Shown here in pieces: positions 27,207-35,862 of a DNA stretch of 64,000 bases. This DNA comes from Halococcus sediminicola (lineage in GTDB: Archaea; Halobacteriota; Halobacteria; Halobacteriales; Halococcaceae). The position numbers and the translations under genes are program-made. The first letter of the stretch is position 1; every line of letters starts with the position of its first letter. The notes under the pieces were generated by a model. The model did no database searches and was not told the origin of the DNA. It saw only the letters and a program-made list of their open reading frames with translations. The stretch covers positions 1 to 64,000 of the forward strand of contig NZ_BBMP01000022.1 of the NCBI RefSeq assembly GCF_000755245.1. The letters are read 5' to 3'.

Positions 27207-28351
27207 GCATGACCTTCGCCGGGCGCGTCGAGCGCGTCGAACCGAGCGCGACGCTCGCCATCAGCCAGGCAGCGGGCGAACTCGAAGCCGAGGGCGCGGA
27301 CGTGGTCGATTTGAGCGTCGGCGAACCCGACTTCCCCACGCCCGAGAACATCGTCGAGGCGGGCAAGGACGCGATGGACGCCGGCCACACGGGCTACACT
27401 ACCTCCAACGGCATCGTCGAACTCCGGAAGGCGATCGCCGCGAAGCTCGACGACGATGGACTCGATTACTCGGCGGATGAAATCATCGTCACGCCCGGTG
27501 CCAAACAGGCCCTGTTCGAGACGTTCCAGACGCTGATCGACGACGGCGACGAGGTCTGCCTGCTCGATCCTGCCTGGGTCTCCTACGAGGCGATGGCGAA
27601 ACTCGCCGGCGGCTCGCTCTCGCGGGTGGACCTCGCGGCCCACGACTTCCAGCTCGAACCCGCACTCGACGACCTCGCCGAGAACGTCTCGGACGACACG
27701 GAACTCCTCGTGGTGAACTCGCCGTCGAACCCCACCGGTGCCGTCTATTCGGACGCGGCACTCGACGGCGTCCGCGATCTTGCGGTCGAGCACGACATCA
27801 CTGTGATTTCCGACGAGATCTACAAGGAGATCACGTACGGCGTCGAGCCGCGGAGTTTGGGAACGCTCGACGGGATGGGCGAGCGAACGGTCACGATCAA
27901 CGGCTTCTCGAAGGCCTACTCGATGACCGGCTGGCGGCTCGGCTATCTCGCCGCGCCCGAAGAGATGATCGACCAGAGCGGGAAGATCCAGTCGCACTCG
28001 GTCTCGTCGGCGACGAACTTCGTCCAGCACGCCGGTGTCGAGGCGCTCGAAAACACCTCTCGTGCCGTGGCCCAGATGACTGAGGCCTTCGAGGAGCGCC
28101 GCGACCTGCTGGTCGGGTTGCTGGGCGAGCACGATATCGACGTCTCGAAGCCGGAGGGGGCGTTCTACATGATGGTGCCCGTCGACGAAAACGACCAGCA
28201 GTGGTGTGAGGAAGCCATCGAGGAGGCCCACGTCGCGACGGTACCCGGAAGCGCGTTCGGCACGCCCGGCTACGCCCGGTTTTCCTACGCGAACAGCCAG
28301 GAACGGCTTCGGGAAGCGGTCGAGCGGCTCGCCGACGCGGACCTGTTCTAG
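27203..28351 (+). CDS. class I/II pyridoxal-phosphate aminotransferase (aspartate aminotransferase-like)
   Basis: Fold type I aminotransferase, 382 residues. The PLP lysine is Lys237 in NGFSKAYSMTGWRLGY; NSPSNPTGAV (172-181) and SDEIYKEITY (203-212) are the other PLP contacts. It resembles archaeal AspC-type enzymes with broad substrates. Its coupling to ribH is conserved in some haloarchaea but does not define a substrate. It ends 4 nt inside the convergent MFS gene. Confidence 0.92.
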   Translation: MSMTFAGRVERVEPSATLAISQAAGELEAEGADVVDLSVGEPDFPTPENIVEAGKDAMDAGHTGYTTSNGIVELRKAIAAKLDDDGLDYSADEIIVTPGAKQALFETFQTLIDDGDEVCLLDPAWVSYEAMAKLAGGSLSRVDLAAHDFQLEPALDDLAENVSDDTELLVVNSPSNPTGAVYSDAALDGVRDLAVEHDITVISDEIYKEITYGVEPRSLGTLDGMGERTVTINGFSKAYSMTGWRLGYLAAPEEMIDQSGKIQSHSVSSATNFVQHAGVEALENTSRAVAQMTEAFEERRDLLVGLLGEHDIDVSKPEGAFYMMVPVDENDQQWCEEAIEEAHVATVPGSAFGTPGYARFSYANSQERLREAVERLADADLF

Positions 28352-29631
28352 TCCTGTCCAGCCGCCTGCGGGCCGCTTGCTGGTTTCGAACCGGTCGTGA
28401 GCGTCTCCTGGACCTGCGAGTAGACCAGTAGCGCACCGAGACCGGCGAGGACGGCCCCGAAGGCGAAGGGCACGACGTACCCGAAGCTCACGAGATAGCC
28501 CGCGATGAGCGGGCCGATGGCCGTCCCGAGCGTGAACGCCATCGTCAGTACCGAGAACGTCGTCCCGGAGTTGCTCGAATCGGCGAGATCGCCCGCGAGC
28601 GCGAAGCCGGGCGCGAAGGCCGTCGCGGCCGCCGCACCCTGGACGAGGCGTGTCGCGATCATCGCTAGCGGCGTCGTCACCAACCCCTGTGCGAGCGTCG
28701 CCGGGACGAGAACGGCCAGCCCGCCGACGATGAACGGCTTGCGCCCGTATTTGTCGCTCGCCCTGCCGATGGGCGTCTGTAAGAACACCTGTGCGACGAT
28801 GAACACCGAGAACTCGATACCGAACAGCTGTGCGCCCTGTCCGAGGTGCTCGTTGATCCGGCCTTGGAGCGGTTCGAGCAGGGCGATACCGATCGCCACC
28901 GACAGCAGTGCCAGCCCGAGCGCGAACACGGGGTCGATCAGGCTGTCGTGGTCGTGGTCGAAGATGCTGACCCCGATGTCGCCTTTCGATGCGTCGGCGT
29001 TCTGTTCGTCGGGATGGGGGTCCTCGACGAGAGCCAACAGCAGTACGGCACCGACCAGCGCGCCGAGCGACGCGATGTAAAAGGCCGCCTCGAAGCCCGT
29101 CATGTCCAGCCCCAGCACGGTGTAGGGACCGCCGTTGACGACGACGCCGGCCAGAATCGGCCCGGCGGCGAAACCGACGAACCGAAAGGTGTTGAACAGC
29201 CCCATATCCCCGCCACGCGAGGCGTCGTCGGTGAACTCGTTCACCAGCGCGACCGTCGCGGGAATCGTGATCGCCACCCCGATACCCTGTAACCCGCGAA
29301 TGACGATCATGGCAGCGTAACTGTCGGCCAGCGAGTAGACGAAGTTTGCGAACGTGAGGATCACCAGTCCGGCGATGATGAAGAGCCGCCGCTTGGCCGT
29401 TCGATCCGAGAGATAGCCCGCGATCGGCTGGAGGATGGTACTCAGGAAGCCAAAGGCCGACAGGATGATACCCGTGATCAGCGCGACGCTCAATCCGAAC
29501 GTCTGTCCGGAGATGACGCCGCTGCTGATGTACAGCGGGAGGACGATTATCAGAAACGAGTTGCCGATGGAGTCGGCCATCCGGGCGAACGCCAGTGCGA
29601 ATATCCGCCTGTCCGTGTCGAACAGGCTCAC
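28348..29631 (-). CDS. MFS transporter, drug-exporter type
   Basis: A 427-residue major facilitator with about 12 membrane helices. The loop 2-3 motif is GYLSDRTAKRR, and its counterpart in the second half is GRASDKYGRKP. A central cytosolic loop (about 200-230) is acidic. This is the DHA1-like drug:H+ antiporter layout. The substrate is unknown. It converges on the aminotransferase and is followed upstream by another MFS gene on the same strand; the two are not close in sequence. Confidence 0.9.
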   Translation of the reverse strand: MSLFDTDRRIFALAFARMADSIGNSFLIIVLPLYISSGVISGQTFGLSVALITGIILSAFGFLSTILQPIAGYLSDRTAKRRLFIIAGLVILTFANFVYSLADSYAAMIVIRGLQGIGVAITIPATVALVNEFTDDASRGGDMGLFNTFRFVGFAAGPILAGVVVNGGPYTVLGLDMTGFEAAFYIASLGALVGAVLLLALVEDPHPDEQNADASKGDIGVSIFDHDHDSLIDPVFALGLALLSVAIGIALLEPLQGRINEHLGQGAQLFGIEFSVFIVAQVFLQTPIGRASDKYGRKPFIVGGLAVLVPATLAQGLVTTPLAMIATRLVQGAAAATAFAPGFALAGDLADSSNSGTTFSVLTMAFTLGTAIGPLIAGYLVSFGYVVPFAFGAVLAGLGALLVYSQVQETLTTGSKPASGPQAAGQD

Positions 29632-29749
29632 GGGTTCACGCTCACGTCACTCGCCACGTCGGCCATCACACTCGCTGTCTCCGGCGGTTCGATCATAACT
29701 GACTGTTCGGTTAGTCAGCCGGATAAACGTTCGGATGCGACCTTCGGAG

Positions 29750-31048
29750 TCAGTCGCTCGGTGCGGGACAGCCCGTGGGTGCCGGCTCGACGGTGTAGAG
29801 TACAACGAACACACCTGTGGAGAGCACGATGAATCCGGCGGCGGTGAAGAAGGCGGTGAACACCGAGGTGGCGTCCCAGAGTGCGCCGACGGTGAAGGGA
29901 CCGACCACTTCACCGACCTTCCACGCGACCGAGCGCAGCGAGAGGCTCGCGGCGACGGCGTCGAACGCCTCGCCCTCCTCGACGAACAGCGCCATGCTCG
30001 CGGGCAGGCGGAGGCTGTCGGCGACGCCGATGACCGCGTAGGCCGCAAAGAGCACGAAGAAGGCCGGTGCGAGCGTCACCGATCGGCCGAAGGCTGCGAG
30101 CGAAACGCTGGGAAGCACCGCTCCGGCGCTCCCCGCAAAGGGAACCATCGCCGTCCCGAGCGCGTAGGTGAGCGCACCGGCAACGACGAACTGGTGTTTG
30201 TGGCCCACCCGGTCAGTGTAGCTGCCCACCACTCCCTGGAGGAGTGATTTCGTGAGTTTCCCACCCGCGAGGATGCCGCCGACCATCAGCGGGTTCATGC
30301 CGAACTCGGTGTGGGCGTAGATGGGCAGGAAGATGATGACCGCCATCTTGCCGAAGCCGAAACCTAGTCGAAAGACCACGAGCGCGCGGACCGCCGCGCG
30401 GTCGAGCAGCGTTCTGAGTGTCTCGATACCCGTGGCCTCCTCGGGGTCGGTCGCTCCCCCTGGATTGTCCCGGAGGAAGGCGAGCACGGCGAGCGTCGCC
30501 AGAATCGTCACCAGCGAGAGCACCGCGTAGGTAAGCGTGAAGCCGTAGACGAAGAGGAGAAAACCCCCGACGAGGTCGCCAGCGAGGCTCGAAAACGCCG
30601 TCACCTGATTGTAGGTACCGAGCCAGCGCCCCCTCTCAGTGCTGGGGCTGAGTTCGCCCACGACCGCCGAGCCGGTGATCCAGAGCACGCTCGCGCCGGC
30701 ACCCTGCACGATGCGGACGAGGATGACGTCGGTGGCGCTACCGACGAGCGCGAACCCGACGAACGCGAGGACGTTGATTCCCAGTCCGGCGACGAGAAAG
30801 CGCTTGGCGTTGTGCGTATCGACGGCGCGACCGAGCGGCAGGACGATGAGCAACTGGACGAGTGCGAACGCCGTGCCGAACAGGCCCTCCATCGTCCCGG
30901 AGGTCCCGAAGACGTCGGCGTACAGCGCGAGCGCGATGAGGATGGTCGAGAACGCCTGCGAGCGGGCGAAAGCGGTACTGGCGAGGGCGACGAACTCGCG
31001 ATTTCTGAAGAGGCTCAGCGAACCTCCGGCGGACTGCGACACTACCAC
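29750..31048 (-). CDS. MFS transporter
   Basis: A 432-residue major facilitator with about 12 helices. Signature loops are LPLGRAVDTHNAKRFL in the first half and GSYTDRVGHKHQF in the second. A TERGRWLGTYNQ motif precedes helix 5. Substrate unknown; drug or metabolite export is likely. Probably a separate transcription unit, since 118 nt lie between it and the downstream MFS gene. Confidence 0.9.
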   Translation of the reverse strand: MVVSQSAGGSLSLFRNREFVALASTAFARSQAFSTILIALALYADVFGTSGTMEGLFGTAFALVQLLIVLPLGRAVDTHNAKRFLVAGLGINVLAFVGFALVGSATDVILVRIVQGAGASVLWITGSAVVGELSPSTERGRWLGTYNQVTAFSSLAGDLVGGFLLFVYGFTLTYAVLSLVTILATLAVLAFLRDNPGGATDPEEATGIETLRTLLDRAAVRALVVFRLGFGFGKMAVIIFLPIYAHTEFGMNPLMVGGILAGGKLTKSLLQGVVGSYTDRVGHKHQFVVAGALTYALGTAMVPFAGSAGAVLPSVSLAAFGRSVTLAPAFFVLFAAYAVIGVADSLRLPASMALFVEEGEAFDAVAASLSLRSVAWKVGEVVGPFTVGALWDATSVFTAFFTAAGFIVLSTGVFVVLYTVEPAPTGCPAPSD

Positions 31049-31171
31049 GGAATCGCCGTCGAAGGTTCAAAAATCCATCCGTTCGACCCGTCTTCGGACG
31101 GTTTTCTCACGCGAATAAGACACATGGAAACTCGCTAACGAATAGGGATTCGTTGGTAATTGCGGCCCGCC

Positions 31172-31411
31172 GCCGCGGCCGGGCGGCCGCGGTGCGGTTT
31201 GCGGTTGCGGTGCGGTTCCTCGGTGGATGAAGGGCGAGCACCCATTAGGGTGCGAGGGCTTCTGCGGTGCGGTAGCATCAGTGTCCGCGCGAACGGAGTG
31301 AATGCGGTTCACCGCGAACGAGCGAAGCGAGTGAGCGGGAGTTTTTAGTCCAGGTTTTTGCGACGAGTGGTGGCCGACCGCAGGGAGGGCACCCGAGGAG
31401 TAAAAAAGTGG
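31172..31411 (+). repeat. long intergenic repeat, copy A (inverted with respect to copy B)
   Basis: This stretch fills most of the 370-nt gap between an MFS gene and the HD gene and shows no coding potential. It shares blocks with the minus strand of 33347-33650: GCGGTTCCTCGG-GGATGAAGG, GAGGGCTTCTGCGGT, GTGTCCGCGCGA, GCGGTTCACCGCGA, GAGCGGGAGTTTTTAG, TTTTTGCGA-GAGTGGTG and a final GCACCCGA followed by AGTAAAAA. Between blocks are short GCGAACGAAGTGA-like words. The AGTAAAAA end lies 8 nt past the 3' end of the HD gene, so from that gene's viewpoint the element begins with a T-tract that could terminate transcription. Confidence 0.8.
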
Positions 31412-31418
31412 AGGTTGG

Positions 31419-32237
31419 TTAGAGCTCGACCCGTTCGACGAGGCGCTCGTTCGGCTCGCGGGTGGTGACGGCGACGATGCGCACGTCGTCTTCGAGACCG
31501 GAGTCGGTGATTTTCGCCTTGAGGAGGGAATCGACCTGATAGACGCCGGCGGCGTCGGTCATCTCGATTTCGACCACCACGGGGATGTCGTCGCCGGAGC
31601 GGAGGGTCACCTCGCGGATGGCCTGACTGGAGACGGTGTTGATGCCGCGGCCACCCTGCTCGTAGGGGCGGCGCGAGCGGCCGTGTTCCATGTCGAGGGC
31701 GTCCGAGATCCTGACGACGCCGGCTTCGAGCGTGAGCGGGTTCTCGGGGGTGTGGTGACAGAGGATCGCGTGGAGCACCTCGCCCTTGAGTCGGACGCGC
31801 TCTGCGACGTCGTACCAGCCGAAGTCGGGCAGGAGGCGGTCGAGCACGTCGGCGGCGAGCGGGATCGAGTAGTAGGGATGGTCCGTTCGGTGGACGACGT
31901 GGCCGATGTCGTGCAGCGTCGCGGCCAGCGCGATGATGACCGGTTCGTCGGCCTCGGCGAGTCCGTGGTCGGCCGCACCGTTGAACGTGACGCCACCGGC
32001 CTTGAGCAGATCGTAGAGACAGAGCGCGCGATTGCGAACGATCGAGACGTGTTTCGCGCCGTGGTCGTTGTAGCGCTTTCTGGTGACCGGATTCACGTTC
32101 TGGGCGTCGAGGTACGCCTGAATCTCGGGGTCCGATTCCACCGTTTCGAGCACTTCGTTGAGCCGCTCGTCGGGAAAGGCGTGCTCGGCGTTCGGGTCGT
32201 ACACTCGGCCGTTACTCGCGTTGTCGGCATCGCTCAT
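31419..32237 (-). CDS. HD-domain metal-dependent phosphohydrolase
   Basis: A 272-residue HD-superfamily protein. The metal ligands are visible as NDHGAKHV (His59), the HD doublet in LHDIGHVVH (His109-Asp110) and the later HAILCHH. About 75 residues after the HD domain form a beta-rich C-terminal domain (IPVVVEIEMTDAAGVYQV). The family hydrolyses phosphate esters of nucleotides or signalling molecules; the substrate here is unknown. Its stop is 8 nt from repeat copy A. Confidence 0.88.
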   Translation of the reverse strand: MSDADNASNGRVYDPNAEHAFPDERLNEVLETVESDPEIQAYLDAQNVNPVTRKRYNDHGAKHVSIVRNRALCLYDLLKAGGVTFNGAADHGLAEADEPVIIALAATLHDIGHVVHRTDHPYYSIPLAADVLDRLLPDFGWYDVAERVRLKGEVLHAILCHHTPENPLTLEAGVVRISDALDMEHGRSRRPYEQGGRGINTVSSQAIREVTLRSGDDIPVVVEIEMTDAAGVYQVDSLLKAKITDSGLEDDVRIVAVTTREPNERLVERVEL

Positions 32238-32276
32238 GGGGTGAGGTGGGTGGCCGTGGGGAAAACCGATTGGGTC

Positions 32277-32756
32277 TCAGGCCGCGTTGCGAGCGGCTTC
32301 CTCGATTTCGTCGTAGTCGGGTTCGACGCCGGGGTCCTCGGAGGTCCACGAGTAGGTGATGTCACCGTCGCCGTCGACGACGAACACCGCGCGCTGTGCC
32401 ACCTCGTCGATGCCCAACTCCTCGAAGCCCATCGTCGCGCCGTAGGCATCGACGATGTCGTGGTTCGCGTCACTGATGAAGTCGAATTCGAGACTATTGT
32501 CCTCACGGAAGGCGTTGAGCGCGAACGGCGAGTCGACGCTGATGCCGTAGATTCGCGCGCCGGCGTCGTGGAAGTCCGCGAGACGCTCCTGGAAGGTGTT
32601 CATCTCACCGGTACAGACGCTCGAAAAGGCTCCCGGGAAGAAGGCCAGCACGAGCGGAGCCTCGTCGAGGCGCTCGGAGAGCGCGAACGTCTCGCCGAGG
32701 TCGCCGTTTGCGAGCGGTGCGGTGAAGTCGGGCGCTGAGTCGCCGTCTGAAACCAT
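32277..32756 (-). CDS. one-cysteine peroxiredoxin (AhpE/BCP-like)
   Basis: Thiol peroxidase of 159 residues from the ATG at 32754-32756. The active-site motif PGAFSSVCTGE has the peroxidatic Cys48. No second cysteine occurs anywhere in the protein, so it must be recycled by an external thiol. The thioredoxin fold pattern (APDFTAPLANGDLGETF, later GISVDSPFALNAF) is intact. Cytosolic. It lies 39 nt upstream of the HD gene on the same strand. Confidence 0.93.
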   Translation of the reverse strand: MVSDGDSAPDFTAPLANGDLGETFALSERLDEAPLVLAFFPGAFSSVCTGEMNTFQERLADFHDAGARIYGISVDSPFALNAFREDNSLEFDFISDANHDIVDAYGATMGFEELGIDEVAQRAVFVVDGDGDITYSWTSEDPGVEPDYDEIEEAARNAA

Positions 32757-32905
32757 GTGCCCGTCGGTCGGTCCCGACCGATCAAGACGCTTGTGCTCGC
32801 CGTATCGCGGCCCGGTCAGTGAGCCGAGCACGTGCCTGCCCGTCCGAAACGGCCGTCTCGGTGAGCAAAAAGACTATAATGAACACATCGTAAGCTACAG
32901 TCACG

Positions 32906-33232
32906 ATGACTGGACTATCGCTGCTGCAGATCCCGGGCATTCCCGGCGGGCCGGAGGTGTTGATCATCCTCGTGATCATCGTCCTCCTGTTCGGCGCGAA
33001 CAAGATCCCACAGCTCGCGGGCGCACTCGGTCAGGCTCGCGGCGAGTTCGACAAGGGCCGTCAGGAAATCGAAGAGGAACTCGACGACATGCAAGAGAGC
33101 AACGTCGACGCCGAATCGGGCACGTCAAGCGAATCGACCACCACGACCGCCAGCGACTCACAGACCGGCGACGTCGAGTACGAGTCACCCGAAGTCGAGG
33201 AACGCAACACCGAAGTCGAGAGCAACCAGTAA
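32906..33232 (+). CDS. tatA: Tat translocase pore subunit TatA/E
   Basis: A 108-residue TatA/E-type protein. One N-terminal membrane helix (about residues 16-32) is followed by the hinge FGANKIPQLAGALGQA and an amphipathic acidic helix, then a disordered Ser/Thr/Glu tail. It builds the protein-conducting assembly that exports folded, twin-arginine proteins such as the secreted ones in this window. A TATA-like ACTATAATG at about 32872-32880 suggests a very short leader. tatC is not in the window. Confidence 0.95.
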   Translation: MTGLSLLQIPGIPGGPEVLIILVIIVLLFGANKIPQLAGALGQARGEFDKGRQEIEEELDDMQESNVDAESGTSSESTTTTASDSQTGDVEYESPEVEERNTEVESNQ

Positions 33233-33270
33233 CACAACGGTTTTTCCGCCCCGCCTCGCTACTCTCGCCG

Positions 33271-33343
33271 GGGCGTGTGGCCTAGCGGACAGGGCGAGAG
33301 GTTCCTAACCTCTAGACCGCGGGTTCGAATCCCGTCACGCCCG
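33271..33343 (+). tRNA. tRNA-Arg (anticodon CCU)
   Basis: A complete cloverleaf of 73 nt: acceptor GGGCGTG pairs with CACGCCC, the D-arm stem is GCCT/GGGC, the anticodon stem AGAGG/CCTCT encloses loop TTCCTAA, the variable loop is AGACC, and the T-arm is GCGGG-TTCGAAT-CCCGT. The loop gives anticodon CCT (CCU in RNA), reading AGG arginine codons. CCA is not encoded. No intron. A T-rich TTTTTAC follows 8 nt downstream, where repeat copy B begins. Confidence 0.95.
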
Positions 33344-33346
33344 AGT

Positions 33347-33650
33347 ACCTTTTTACTTCGTCGGGTGCGCTCGTTTCACTCGCGCACCACTCCTCGCAAA
33401 AAGCTACGCTAAAAACTCCCGCTCGCGCCTACGACGCTCGCGGTGAACCGCGCTCGTTTCACTCGCGCGGACACGGCCGCCATCGCACCGACCGCAGAAG
33501 CCCTCACTCGCTGCGCTCACGGCTCACTGTGTTCGCCGTTCGCATGGCGGCGCTTCACTTCGTTCGCGCCGCCCGCCGCTCGTTCGCCCTTCATCCGCCG
33601 AGGAACCGCTCCCGCACCGCCACCGCGCCGCGACCGCCACAGCGGCCGCG
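33347..33650 (-). repeat. long intergenic repeat, copy B (inverted with respect to copy A)
   Basis: Fills the 310-nt gap between tRNA-Arg and the metallo-beta-lactamase gene. Read on the minus strand it follows copy A block by block but is about 60 nt longer, with an added stretch of GCGAACGAAGTGAAGCGCCG-like words that can fold (for example the arms CGGCGC and GCGCCG around 33551-33575). It has no convincing gene. Its T-tract end abuts the 3' end of tRNA-Arg, the same placement relative to a gene end as copy A. Confidence 0.8.
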
Positions 33651-33653
33651 CCC

Positions 33654-34634
33654 TCACGCCTCGACCGCCGGAAACAGCTCGTCGAGGTCGGGGTCGGTAT
33701 CGAACAGTCGATACTCGGTTTCGGTCCGCTCGGCGACGCCATGGGACGTGAGATGTTCCAGATGGGCGTAGGCCTCGCCCGGCCCGTGGAGGATGTGAAT
33801 CGCCGAAAGATCGCCGAACAGGTGTGCGCTCACGGTCCACGCGCTCGCCGGGCCATGCTCCGAGAGCACGTCCAGAACGTTCGCGGTGCGCTCGCGGTGG
33901 TGGACGATGATGTCGCGTGCGCGGCCCGCCGGGTCGTCGATGGGGTCGCGGTGACCGGGCCACGCACGGGCGAATCCCGCGTCGACGATGCGCTCCAGCG
34001 TGTCGAGATAGCGGGCGAGCGGGCGCTCGACGCGCACGTCAGCCCCGCCGACGTTCGGCGTGTAGTGGGGCAACAGCGCATCGCCCGAGAGCAGTTCGCG
34101 GCCGTCAGTGCCGTCGAAGACGTAGCCCGTGAGACCGGCGGCGTGGCCCGGTAGATACAGCGCTTCGAGGTCGCCCTCCGGCGTGTCGAAACGATCGCCG
34201 CCTTCGAACGGTTCGACGGTCGGCGGCGTTCCATGCGTGCTCTCCTCCAAGAAATCGAGCAGTTCCGCGCGCGGGTCGGCTGGCATCCCCCACTCGTCGA
34301 GCAGTTCGCGCTGGCGTGCGTCCATCGCCTCCCACGCTCCGTCCTCGCGGGCGATGAGCGGCGCGTCGGCGGCGTGTGCGCGGACCGTCGCGCCGCTTGC
34401 ATCCTGAAGTTCGCCCGCCAGCCCCGCGTGGTCGCCGTGCCAGTGAGTGAGGAGGATCTGGTCGATGTCCTGAATGTCCACACCGCAGTCGGCGAGTCCC
34501 TCCTCCAGTTGCTCACGCGTCTCGGGCGTCGCCACGCCGGTATCGACCAGTGTGGGCGCGTCCGAATCCGCGCCGAAGACGTAGGCGTTGTTCAGCCCCT
34601 CGAAGACGGTATTTTCGAGCCTGATGCGCTCCAT
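33654..34634 (-). CDS. metallo-beta-lactamase-fold hydrolase
   Basis: A 326-residue protein with the dinuclear-metal motif THWHGDH (His64, His66, Asp68, His69), later metal ligands in PGHAAG and WPGHRD, and a C-terminal winged-helix-like region (about 235-326). This matches the hydroxyacylglutathione hydrolase/LACTB2-like group. It is cytosolic. The substrate is not determinable; glyoxalase-II- or RNase-like activities occur among relatives. Its stop adjoins repeat copy B. Confidence 0.9.
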   Translation of the reverse strand: MERIRLENTVFEGLNNAYVFGADSDAPTLVDTGVATPETREQLEEGLADCGVDIQDIDQILLTHWHGDHAGLAGELQDASGATVRAHAADAPLIAREDGAWEAMDARQRELLDEWGMPADPRAELLDFLEESTHGTPPTVEPFEGGDRFDTPEGDLEALYLPGHAAGLTGYVFDGTDGRELLSGDALLPHYTPNVGGADVRVERPLARYLDTLERIVDAGFARAWPGHRDPIDDPAGRARDIIVHHRERTANVLDVLSEHGPASAWTVSAHLFGDLSAIHILHGPGEAYAHLEHLTSHGVAERTETEYRLFDTDPDLDELFPAVEA

Positions 34635-34723
34635 CTATCGCCACGCTCCGTGCATACCCCGGCTACTGGACGGGCGATACATACCACTCGCGGTCGACGG
34701 TCGTCACTCGAATCGAAGGGTAG

Positions 34724-35746
34724 TCAGTCGTCGCCGGCGGCGCGCGAGGCCGATCGCTCGCGCAGTTCATCGGACACCGCCGGCACGTCGTCGGCCGTGA
34801 TCTCGCCCGCCGCTTCGAGCTCATCGAGACTCATCGGGAACCGGCGGAGGTCGTAGTGGATGTCGATGCCCGCCTTGGCTCCCTGTCCCATCGCTACCGG
34901 GATCTGGTTGTGGCCGGGCACGAGGTCGCCAACCGCATAGACGCCCGCAGCGGAGGTGTTGCCGTGGTCGTCGACGTTCACGGTTCCGTCGTCGTTGACC
35001 TCACAGCCCAACCCGCGGGCGAGGCCGTTGTTGTACTCGGAGCCGTACATCGCGAATCCACCCTTGTACTCGCGGCGCTCGCCACTTTCGAACTCGAACC
35101 CGCCGAGCCACGACGAATCCTCCTCGTCGGAAAATTTCGAATCGATCTCGCTTTCGACGATATCGACCGGGTGCGCCCGAAGCTGGCGGTCAGTCTCGTC
35201 GGACCACTCGGGGTCGTGGCCCCGCAGCAGGAGGTCGACGTCGTCGGTGAAGTTGAGCATGATCATCGCTACATGAGCTGCTGACTCGCCGTGGCCCATC
35301 ACGTACACCGATTCGTCGACGAACATGTACGCATCGCAGTGCAGACAGTAGTGGAGACCCCGGCCCGTACGGGGCAGCGGCGGGTCGGGATGGGTGTCGG
35401 AAAAGCCGGTGGCGAGCACCACGCGGTCGGCGAACAGTTCGGAGTCGTTGGTTTCGAGGCGGAACGCGCGCTCGTCGTCCACCCGCTCGGCGTCGGTCAC
35501 GAACGTCTGGCGATAGTCGGTGCCGTAGCCCTCCAACTGTTCGATGGCGGTTTGCAGGAACTCGTTGCCGCTCACGTTCTCGGTGACACCGATGACGTTG
35601 TGCGTATCGCGCATCATCGCGGCGCGACCGCCGCCACGATTGAGCACGACCGTATCGTGGCCGAGTCTGGTGGTATAGAGCGCTGCGGTCAGTCCCGCCG
35701 GTCCGCCGCCGATGACCGCCACGTCGTAGTCCGCGCTGTCGTCCAT
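34724..35746 (-). CDS. FAD/NAD(P)-dependent oxidoreductase, thioredoxin-reductase-like
   Basis: A 340-residue flavoprotein from the ATG at 35744-35746; a longer frame upstream is non-coding. The FAD motif is VAVIGGGPAGLTAALY near the N-terminus, the second nucleotide-binding site is VYVMGHGESAAH, and the FAD-closing motif GVYAVGDLVPGHNQIPVAMGQG is near residue 285. A CLHC motif sits in HYCLHCDAY at the place of the thioredoxin-reductase redox cysteines. About 40 extra residues form a polar C-terminal tail. Haloarchaea carry several such paralogs; the electron acceptor is unknown. Confidence 0.88.
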   Translation of the reverse strand: MDDSADYDVAVIGGGPAGLTAALYTTRLGHDTVVLNRGGGRAAMMRDTHNVIGVTENVSGNEFLQTAIEQLEGYGTDYRQTFVTDAERVDDERAFRLETNDSELFADRVVLATGFSDTHPDPPLPRTGRGLHYCLHCDAYMFVDESVYVMGHGESAAHVAMIMLNFTDDVDLLLRGHDPEWSDETDRQLRAHPVDIVESEIDSKFSDEEDSSWLGGFEFESGERREYKGGFAMYGSEYNNGLARGLGCEVNDDGTVNVDDHGNTSAAGVYAVGDLVPGHNQIPVAMGQGAKAGIDIHYDLRRFPMSLDELEAAGEITADDVPAVSDELRERSASRAAGDD

Positions 35747-35862
35747 ATACTCACTAGTACTGCCGCGAGACGGATAACGAATGTGGTCCATGCGCACAAC
35801 ACCGCACGTCGGCAGGGCACGAGCCGTCGTTCGGTCCGACAGTCTATTCGTCCCAGGGGACG

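Noticed and set aside
33443-33771. Two Arg/Pro-rich plus-strand frames after tRNA-Arg
   Set aside because: They lie in repeat copy B, have low-complexity translations and run into the start of the next gene on the other strand; the repeat explains them.
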